From Blautia sp. (GTDB lineage: Bacteria > Bacillota > Clostridia > Lachnospirales > Lachnospiraceae), in assembly GCA_017515945.1 (NCBI GenBank), contig JAFWDX010000479.1, positions 1-5,175 on the forward strand: a stretch of DNA of 5,175 nucleotides, in the 5' to 3' direction. This document shows, in pieces, positions 1 to 5,175 of the stretch. A model generated the notes under the pieces. It did no database searches. It saw only the letters and a program-made list of their open reading frames with translations, and was not told where the DNA came from. Made by a program: the position numbers and the translations under genes. The first letter of the stretch is position 1. Every line of letters begins with the position of its first letter.

Positions 1-36
1 AAGGAACCTGTCCCTGGCTCAAAGGAACCCGCCCCC
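1..36. repeat. Two GGGACGG-type copies after the GH88 stop (cut by window edge)
   Basis: Two direct copies lie 21 bases apart: AAGGAACCTGTCCC (1-14) and AAGGAACCCGCCCC (22-35), matching at 12 of 14 positions. Both resemble the cores near 1315 and 3930. They fill the space right after the GH88 TAA stop (42-40). The element runs to the window edge, so its full structure cannot be judged. No terminator is visible here. Confidence 0.5.
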
Positions 37-39
37 ATC

Positions 40-1245
40 TTACCAATATATTTCCCAGTCGGGCTTCAGCAGCCGGTTCAGTGCCTCCATAAAGAAATAG
101 TCGCCCCATATCACACATTCGTCCACACCTTCCTGTGTGCACGTGTTATAAGGACTTTTCTTTGAATACGTTCCATGCAGGAGCTGCCCGTTGCTTTCCT
201 GCGCGGAGCGGGACTGATAACCGTCGATCAGTGCTTTGACGAGTCTTTGCGCTGTATCCGCATAAAATTCGGCCTGAGCGCCTTCCAGATGCCGGCTCAT
301 CTCCAGCATACCGCATGCCGCGATCGCCGCCGAGGATGAATCCCGGGGTTCGTCTGCCCCGTCTGCGTCTGAGAAGGTCAGATCCCAGTAAGGGCAAAGG
401 TCGGCGGGAAGGTGCTCCAGGAAATAGGATGTCACACGTGTAAACGCCTCGCGGTATTCCTCCCTGTGCGTGTACCGGTAAGCCATGGCAGTCCCGTAAA
501 CGCCCCAGGCCTGCCCGCGGGCCCAGGCTGATCCGTCCCGGTAACCCTGGCAGGTGGCGCCGTGGTCAAAATCACCCGTCACAGGATTCATGAAAACAGT
601 ATGCCAGGTGGAATTGTCTTCCCGAATGCCCCAGGTCATGGCCGTGTGCAGATGACGGTCGGCAATTTCCTTATAGCGCGTCTGCCTGGTTTCCTCAAAA
701 GCCCAGTAGAGCAGGGGAAGATTCAGCAGGCAGTCGATAATAAAGCGATAGTTATCCGGCGCACCCATTTCTCCCCAGGCCTGCAGAAAACCGCCCACCT
801 CCTGAAAACGTGTAAGCAGCTGATCCGCGGCCATCAGGGCAGCCTCCCGTCCCTGAGCAGAGCCGGTCAGTTTGAAGGCGGCCACACAGGAAGGGGTATA
901 CAAAAAGCCCATGTCATGATGATCCACATCATCGCGGGTCCGGATCCGCTCCATAAATGAAGCGACATGACGGAGTCCGCCTGCCTTTAATTCTTCTTTT
1001 CTGGCTTCATTCTTCTCGTTCTCATAAGCCAGCCAGACCTCGCCGGTCCAGAAACCACTGGTCCAGCTCCTGTTTGATCCGGGGATATAAAACCCGTGAC
1101 TGGATGCCGGTCCGGGGAATGCGTCCCCGAAATCCCTCAGCATCAGCAGGGTCTTGTCGATACAACAGGCCATGGCCGCTTCGATCTCCTGACGCGAGGG
1201 CTTTGGATGGGAGGTAAGTATTTCGTTGGTAATCCATTTGTTCAT
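40..1245 (-). CDS. GH88 unsaturated glucuronyl hydrolase
   Basis: This looks like an unsaturated glucuronyl hydrolase of glycoside hydrolase family 88. These cytoplasmic enzymes hydrate the 4,5-double bond of the uronic acid that polysaccharide lyases leave on glycosaminoglycan or related oligosaccharides, which releases that sugar. In the longer 418-residue reading, the two family Asp residues are D128 (DHHDMGF) and D188 (IIDCLLNLP), 60 residues apart, as in the Bacillus sp. GL1 enzyme (Asp88/Asp149, from memory). Other family blocks are SGFWTGEVWLAYE (80-92), WHTV (231-234), CQGY (249-252), ARGQAWG (259-265) and IWGDYFFMEAL (396-406). The usual HQG is CQG here. I chose the ATG at 1245 (401 residues) because GAGAGGGA lies 9 bases upstream. 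The ATG at 1296 has no ribosome binding site and lies in a TATAAT box, and family similarity begins only near residue 36. It is complete, and its stop is followed by a repeat element. Family call is firm; substrate is unknown. Confidence 0.9.
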   Translation of the reverse strand: MNKWITNEILTSHPKPSRQEIEAAMACCIDKTLLMLRDFGDAFPGPASSHGFYIPGSNRSWTSGFWTGEVWLAYENEKNEARKEELKAGGLRHVASFMERIRTRDDVDHHDMGFLYTPSCVAAFKLTGSAQGREAALMAADQLLTRFQEVGGFLQAWGEMGAPDNYRFIIDCLLNLPLLYWAFEETRQTRYKEIADRHLHTAMTWGIREDNSTWHTVFMNPVTGDFDHGATCQGYRDGSAWARGQAWGVYGTAMAYRYTHREEYREAFTRVTSYFLEHLPADLCPYWDLTFSDADGADEPRDSSSAAIAACGMLEMSRHLEGAQAEFYADTAQRLVKALIDGYQSRSAQESNGQLLHGTYSKKSPYNTCTQEGVDECVIWGDYFFMEALNRLLKPDWEIYW

Positions 1246-1254
1246 GTCGGCTAT

Positions 1255-1262
1255 TCCCTCTC
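1255..1262 (-). promoter_or_regulatory. Ribosome binding site deciding the GH88 start
   Basis: GAGAGGGA lies 9 bases before the ATG at 1245. Nothing similar precedes the ATG at 1296. This is the main reason for the shorter start. Confidence 0.65.
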
Positions 1263-1294
1263 TTTCACAGGCGAGGTGCTGATTGAACAGTTTC

Positions 1295-1303
1295 ATTATA
1301 GCA
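1295..1303 (-). promoter_or_regulatory. Extended -10 promoter for the GH88 gene
   Basis: The minus strand reads TGCTATAAT, a perfect extended -10 (TGnTATAAT). A -35 is weak (TAGGGA, 3 of 6, with a 17-base spacer), as extended -10 promoters can tolerate. A start site about seven bases downstream, near 1288, would give a leader of roughly 42 bases before the ATG at 1245. The A-T-G of the longer reading (1296-1294) overlaps the end of this box. Confidence 0.6.
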
Positions 1304-1307
1304 ACAC

Positions 1308-1322
1308 AAAAGGACCGTCCCT
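1308..1322. repeat. GGGACGGTCC-core element between racemase and GH88 genes
   Basis: The plus strand reads AAAAGGACCGTCCCT. This is the same core as the element near 3930 in reverse complement (AGAACCGTCCC), less one A, and it contains the short palindrome GGAC-n-GTCC. It overlaps the TAG stop of the racemase (1323-1321) and lies where the -35 region of the GH88 promoter would be. It may be a degraded or truncated copy. Confidence 0.5.
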
Positions 1323-2471
1323 ATGATCTTACGGTTCCATAAAGCCATGTTTCATTTGATACGGGATCGCTCTCAACCCGCAGTTCACCGCCGGGCTCCG
1401 TGAAAGCAGCCTTGACGCGTCTGCCGGCCTTTTTTGCCAGAAACATCCCAGCAGCGGCTGTGCCGCTGGCACATGAATTTTCCCAGAATACTGTAGCGCT
1501 GCCGGGAATAAACACCAATGGTGTGAGTGCGGAGGCAGCCGTATCCAGAAACATCAGACCCAGTCCTTCTGCGTTCAGACTCTCGCACCATAAGCGTACA
1601 GCCTCTTCGGCGGCGGCTCGGTCCTGCAGAAGAGAATAAAAAGCGGAGTCCGATTCTATGACAATATGAGAAATTCCCTCCATCCGCACCACAGGAAGCG
1701 CAGACTGGATCTTGCCGAATGTGAATTCCTTTGTCAGTATATCCAGCGAAGCCGGCATATGTACACCGGCGCTGTAACATCCCGCGGAAATCTCCTGCAG
1801 ACGGACTTCCACCGGCCTGGCTGCACCGGAAACCCGCAGGCGTACTTCCGCCAGTCCGGTTGTATGCGGCCTGCCATCTGTCCTGCTGCGAAGCAGATAT
1901 AGAGCTGCCGCGCACATAGTCGCATTGCCGCAGAATTCGCCGCCTGCCATACGCAGCAGGGCATGGACTTGTGTCTGTACTGCGTCGTCCTGCTGCGAAA
2001 CTGTGGAATCGGGCTCGTCAGTCGCAGCAACTCCAGCGAAACCAGCTCCACCAGTCGCTGCAGTTCCGGCAGGGCTGAGTCCGCTGGTCGTTTCAGTTCC
2101 AGCAGGCTCGAGCCCGCTATTCGTCGAAGCTCCACCTGTCGCCATAGCCCCGGTGGGATCGGGCTTGCCAGTCACCGCAGCTTCAGCAGGGCCAAACTCG
2201 CCAGCCACCTCAGCCCCTGCCGCGGTACGAAAGAATCCGACCTGCTCTGCCGCAGGATGCCGCCTCATCAACCGCGCGGCAACCTCCGGCTGTTCCCCCA
2301 CAGGCACATCATCCTCCACGAGGATCGTGATGTTTCCTGTCGGGTCAAATATCGTGTAACGCAATCCCGGAATATGTTCCTCCGCTGGTGCCGTTTCCTT
2401 AAACATATGCGGCTGCGCAGCCGTAACTTCTTTCCCGGATACGATTACATCTTCAGTCTGTCTGCTCATCA

Positions 2472-2472
<1 letters not shown>
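1321..2472 (-). CDS. DapF-fold amino acid racemase/epimerase with a repeat insertion
   Basis: This is a cofactor-independent racemase/epimerase of the diaminopimelate epimerase fold, 383 residues, probably cytoplasmic. Such enzymes use two cysteines to remove and return the alpha proton. The first is C181 in MAGGEFCGNATM (175-186), matching the DapF CGNG site. The second is C334 in WENSCASGTAAAG (330-342), matching the second DapF site. The DapF block E-R-G-x-G before the second cysteine is missing, which argues against true diaminopimelate epimerase and for a side branch such as CntK-like histidine racemases. The protein is about 100 residues longer than usual: an N-terminal extension of about 33 residues, and a Gly/Ala/Thr/Pro-rich insertion at about 85-165 with 11-residue repeats. 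The ATG overlaps the upstream ATPase stop (TAATG) and no good ribosome binding site is seen, which suggests translational coupling. Met2 is an alternative start. The TAG stop touches a GGGACGG element. The fold is well supported; the amino acid substrate is not known. Confidence 0.82.
2017..2202 (-). repeat. Degenerate 33-bp coding repeats inside the racemase gene
   Basis: This stretch encodes residues 91-152 of the racemase. It reads as imperfect 11-residue units: GEFGPAEAAVT, GKPDPTGAMAT, a short GGASTNS, GLEPAGTETTS, GLSPAGTAATG and GAGFAGVAATD. The consensus is roughly G-x-x-P-A-G-x-x-A-T-x. The period also shows in the DNA: bases 2061-2085 and 2094-2118 match at 20 of 25 positions, 33 bases apart. 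The block is in frame and interrupts the catalytic domain just before the first cysteine motif. Confidence 0.75.
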
Positions 2473-3230
<758 letters not shown>

Positions 3231-3249
3231 TGTCTCGCCGCCTCCCTTC

Positions 3250-3897
3250 TTATCTGTAGTAATTCAGAGCCTTTTCGATCTGCTCCATGATAAATGCCAC
3301 CACGTAATTCGCGATGAAGTAGAAAACACCTGCGATCAGGAAGGGCATAAAGGATGTCTGGGAAGCCGAGATCTGCTTGGCGAGGGAAAAGACCTCCTGG
3401 TAGGCCAGCGTAAAGGCCAGGGAGGTATCCTTGACCAGCGTGATGACCTCATTCGTCACGGAAGGCATGATCCGCTTGATGACCTGCGGCAGAATGATCC
3501 GCATGAAGGTCTTGCCCTTGGAATATCCAAGGACCGTGGCGGCCTCATACTGGCCAACGGGAATGGATTCGATCCCACCGCGGTAGATCTCCGCGAAATA
3601 CGCAGCGTAGTTCACGACGAAGCCCAGGATCAGCGAAGGAAAACGCCAGCCGCGGATCGGCAGATTGAACAGATAATAAGGCCCGAAATACCAGACCAGG
3701 AGCTGGAGCATCAGCGGAGTCCCGCGGATGACGGAAATATAGACGCGGATGAACCCGCGCACGATGGCAAAACGGGATTTGCGCAGCAGCGCCACGATCA
3801 TGCCAAGAGGCAGAGAACCGAGCAGCGTCAGCGCAAAGATGCCGGTCGTCCGGAGCATGCCGGCCGACATGGTGGAAAGCATAGTAGATAAAGTCAT
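3250..3897 (-). CDS. Polar amino acid ABC transporter permease (HisM/GlnP type)
   Basis: This 215-residue integral membrane subunit forms the translocation path of the importer. Hydrophobic segments lie at about 15-37, 53-78, 86-105, 150-170 and 184-205, consistent with the five-helix core of this family. RGTPLMLQL (58-66) is the hallmark block of HisQM/GlnP-type permeases. The cytoplasmic coupling loop that docks on the ATPase is the EAA motif at about 112-138, with [14 protein letters not shown] and the closing ILPQ. Only one permease gene is present, so a homodimer is likely. GAGGAA at 3903-3908, 5 bases before the ATG, supports the start. The gene is separated from the binding-protein gene by two hairpins and a palindromic element, which probably lower its expression relative to the binding protein. 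Length and motifs are normal for the family. Confidence 0.95.
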   Translation of the reverse strand: MTLSTMLSTMSAGMLRTTGIFALTLLGSLPLGMIVALLRKSRFAIVRGFIRVYISVIRGTPLMLQLLVWYFGPYYLFNLPIRGWRFPSLILGFVVNYAAYFAEIYRGGIESIPVGQYEAATVLGYSKGKTFMRIILPQVIKRIMPSVTNEVITLVKDTSLAFTLAYQEVFSLAKQISASQTSFMPFLIAGVFYFIANYVVAFIMEQIEKALNYYR

Positions 3898-3915
3898 GTT
3901 TATTCCTCACTATAA

Positions 3916-3942
3916 TGTCAACGGGGACGGTTCTCGTTGACA
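3916..3942. repeat. Palindromic GGGACGGTTCT element before the permease gene
   Basis: An 8-bp inverted repeat, TGTCAACG (3916-3923) and CGTTGACA (3935-3942), encloses the 11-base loop GGGACGGTTCT. It lies just upstream of the permease ribosome binding site at 3903-3908. From memory, short stem-loops with a GGGACGGTTC core are dispersed in many clostridial genomes and can accompany REP-type tyrosine transposases. No transposase is in this window. Confidence 0.7.
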
Positions 3943-3970
3943 ACTTTTGGTGGTCGTACCCTGCGTGGAA

Positions 3971-4021
3971 AAATGCGAAAAACCGGCACGTCCGGGAAAC
4001 TACGTCTCCGGCGTGCCGGTT
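3971..4021 (-). terminator. Rho-independent terminator between binding-protein and permease genes
   Basis: On the minus strand a perfect 10-bp stem pairs AACCGGCACG (3981-3990) with CGTGCCGGTT (4012-4021). It can be lengthened by a CCGG/CCGG inner helix after a one-base bulge. The stem runs straight into TTTTT, then CGC, then another five T. This fits an intrinsic terminator at the end of the binding-protein message. Because permease and ATPase have no clear promoter of their own, it is probably leaky and sets the subunit ratio. Little else in the gap competes with the stem, so no classical attenuator switch is evident. Confidence 0.8.
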
Positions 4022-4055
4022 ATAGGCCGCGGGTATTTTAAACCCGCGGCCTGTA
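4021..4055 (-). other. Strong intercistronic hairpin after the binding-protein gene
   Basis: A perfect 10-bp GC-rich stem pairs GGCCGCGGGT (4025-4034) with ACCCGCGGCC (4042-4051) around a 7-base AT loop. It can extend by about four weaker pairs. It lies about 70 bases after the binding-protein stop and touches the next hairpin. No T-run follows it on either strand, so an mRNA-stabilising or transcription-pausing role is more likely than termination by itself. The structure is seen; the role is inferred. Confidence 0.75.
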
Positions 4056-4124
4056 TGTTCCATTTTCGTAGTCTGTACATCAGTCTGCATGATCCAATAT
4101 CCGCAGCCTGTGCATTGGCCAGCC

Positions 4125-5165
4125 TTATTCAGCAGCCTCAGTCTCCTCGGCGGCAGCTTCGGTCTCTTCGACAGTTTCGGCCTCTTCGGCAGCAGCCGTA
4201 GCTTCTTCAGCAGCAGCCTCGGTCTCAGCCTCTTCAGCAGCCTCAGCCTCTTCAGCAGGAGCTCCTTCTGTGCCTTTGTTCAGGGAGAGATAATCATAGA
4301 TCTCCGGATACTTCTTGCCGATCTCATCATAAGTGCCGTCAGCAGCCAAGGCCTCCAGAGCCGCGTTGATCTTTTCGCACAGCTCGGTGTCGTCCTTGCG
4401 GAAGCCGATCGCGTACTGTTCGCTGCCAAGCTCTTCCTCGAGATACTCATAATCCTCTTCGCCGCTCATCAGGTAGTTGCCGCTGGTGACGTCGATGGCG
4501 ATGGCGTCGATGGCGCCGGCCTTGAGGTCATTGAAGGCGATGGTGTAGGTCTCATAAACCTCGAGGGAAGCGAAGGTGGAGGCGAGCTCCGCCTGGCCCT
4601 CTTCGTCGTTGAGCATGTCATAAGCAGATGTGGAGGTCTGTACGCCAACGGTCTTGCCAGCCAGATCGGCGAGCGTCTTGATGCCGCTGTCCTTGGCGAC
4701 CATGATCATCTGTGTATTGTCAGAATATGGAATACTCCAGAGGTAGTCGTCCTCACGGCCGTTCATGGTGAATCCGGACCAGATGCAGTCACAGCTGCCG
4801 GCATTGAGCTCAGCGTCCTTGGCATCCCAGTTGAAGGGAACGGCTTCGTACTCCCAGCCATAATAATCGCAGACAGCCTGAGCCATCTCTACGTCAAAGC
4901 CGCTGGTCTCGCCGGCGTCATTGATGTAGGAATAAGGCGGATAGTCAAGGTCGAAACCATGTTTGAAAACATAGGTCTCGCCATCAGCCTCGGCGTCAGC
5001 CTCAGCAGCGTCTTCCTCGGCGGCGGCTTCTGTGGTTTCCTCAGCCTCAGCGGCCTCTGTGGTTTCCTCAGCCTCGGCAGCCTCTTCGGCGGATACAGCT
5101 GCATATCCGGCAAAAGCGGAAGCGGCCATGGTCAGTGCAAGAATTACGGCGAATTTTTTCTTCAT
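4125..5165 (-). CDS. Secreted polar amino acid-binding protein (family 3) with acidic tails
   Basis: This is the extracellular substrate-binding subunit of the importer, 346 residues. A Sec signal peptide (MKKK, hydrophobic 5-20) is followed by VSA (24-26), a good signal peptidase I site. There is no lipobox cysteine: the place where one would be expected (FAG, then Y21) has Tyr. The family-3 domain runs from about 65 to 295: FDLDYPPYSY (71-80), signature GFDVEMAQAV (89-98), NGREDDYLWSIPYSD (135-149) with R137 the likely carboxylate ligand, LAGKTVGVQTSTSAYDML (168-185), and AIAIDV (221-226) with D225 the likely amino-group ligand. Both ends carry Glu/Ala-rich tails with no basic or aromatic residues: 18 acidic of 37 residues at 27-63, and 20 Glu of 47 at 300-346. 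This is the first gene of the group. Its ribosome binding site and promoter lie at or beyond the window edge; only 10 bases upstream are visible. The ligand is unknown. Confidence 0.94.
   Translation of the reverse strand: MKKKFAVILALTMAASAFAGYAAVSAEEAAEAEETTEAAEAEETTEAAAEEDAAEADAEADGETYVFKHGFDLDYPPYSYINDAGETSGFDVEMAQAVCDYYGWEYEAVPFNWDAKDAELNAGSCDCIWSGFTMNGREDDYLWSIPYSDNTQMIMVAKDSGIKTLADLAGKTVGVQTSTSAYDMLNDEEGQAELASTFASLEVYETYTIAFNDLKAGAIDAIAIDVTSGNYLMSGEEDYEYLEEELGSEQYAIGFRKDDTELCEKINAALEALAADGTYDEIGKKYPEIYDYLSLNKGTEGAPAEEAEAAEEAETEAAAEEATAAAEEAETVEETEAAAEETEAAE
4128..4268 (-). repeat. Low-complexity Glu/Ala coding tract (C-terminal tail of the binding protein)
   Basis: The last 47 codons of the binding protein use almost only Glu, Ala and a few Thr. 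The DNA is an irregular run of gcagc/ttc/ctc triplets. It is a coding repeat in the correct frame, ending at the TAA at 4127-4125, and not an independent element. Confidence 0.75.
5025..5078 (-). repeat. 27-bp tandem coding duplication in the binding-protein gene
   Basis: Two adjacent in-frame copies encode the nine residues AEAEETTEA (30-38 and 39-47). The DNA copies differ at only a few positions. They lie in the acidic linker just after the predicted signal peptidase site, so copy number could change linker length without breaking the frame. Confidence 0.8.
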
Positions 5166-5175
5166 AGTCTGTCAG

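Noticed and set aside
1925..2359. Plus-strand Pro/Ala-rich ORF opposite the racemase repeats
   Set aside because: Its repeated look is the mirror of the coding repeats on the minus strand, and no ribosome binding site or domain supports it.
3909..3914. TATAGT as a -10 box for the permease gene
   Set aside because: No -35 or TGn extension is present at proper spacing, and the start site would fall inside the ribosome binding site. The TTGACA beside it has no spacer and belongs to the palindrome.
3545..4090. Minus-strand ORF running through the hairpins into the permease in another frame
   Set aside because: It crosses the terminator and is out of frame with the clear permease; its protein looks like a frame-shadow.
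4128..4268. Possible CRISPR-like or satellite repeat at the end of the binding-protein gene
   Set aside because: There are no regular repeats with unique spacers; it is an in-frame Glu/Ala codon tract.

Overview
The window looks like a chromosomal piece of an anaerobic, moderately GC-rich Firmicute, most likely a gut or rumen clostridium of the Lachnospiraceae type. This is inferred from the polar amino acid ABC transporter with a Glu/Ala-rich binding protein, AGGAGG-type ribosome binding sites, and stem-loop elements with a GGGACGGTTC core like those I recall from many clostridial genomes. No marker gene fixes the taxon.

All five genes lie on the minus strand, so transcription runs from high to low coordinates. 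The order is a secreted family-3 substrate-binding protein (5165-4125), a HisM/GlnP-type permease (3897-3250), a GlnQ-type ATPase (3230-2472), a DapF-fold amino acid racemase/epimerase (2472-1321), and a GH88 unsaturated glucuronyl hydrolase (1245-40). The first three make a complete importer of the polar amino acid family. The racemase overlaps the ATPase stop codon (TAATG), so it is probably made with the transporter. A reasonable inference is that the cassette takes up an amino acid or small amino-acid-like compound and inverts its alpha carbon, or handles a D-amino acid. The substrate cannot be read from the sequence.

The 227-base gap between the binding-protein and permease genes is structured. 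In transcription order it holds a strong GC-rich hairpin, a second hairpin followed by T-runs that looks like a rho-independent terminator, and a short palindromic GGGACGGTTCT element just before the permease ribosome binding site. This arrangement would give more binding protein than membrane components. Related GGGACGG-core elements lie on both sides of the GH88 gene.

The GH88 gene appears to have its own promoter: a perfect extended -10 (TGCTATAAT) lies in the gap after the racemase. That box contains the first possible ATG of the ORF, and a good ribosome binding site precedes the ATG 17 codons further in, so the shorter start is preferred. GH88 acts on unsaturated uronic acid oligosaccharides and has no obvious link to the amino acid cassette.

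The most unusual points are an insertion of degenerate 11-residue repeats just before the first catalytic cysteine motif of the racemase, and a binding protein with acidic tails at both ends and no lipobox cysteine. I found no tRNA, rRNA, CRISPR array or transposase gene.
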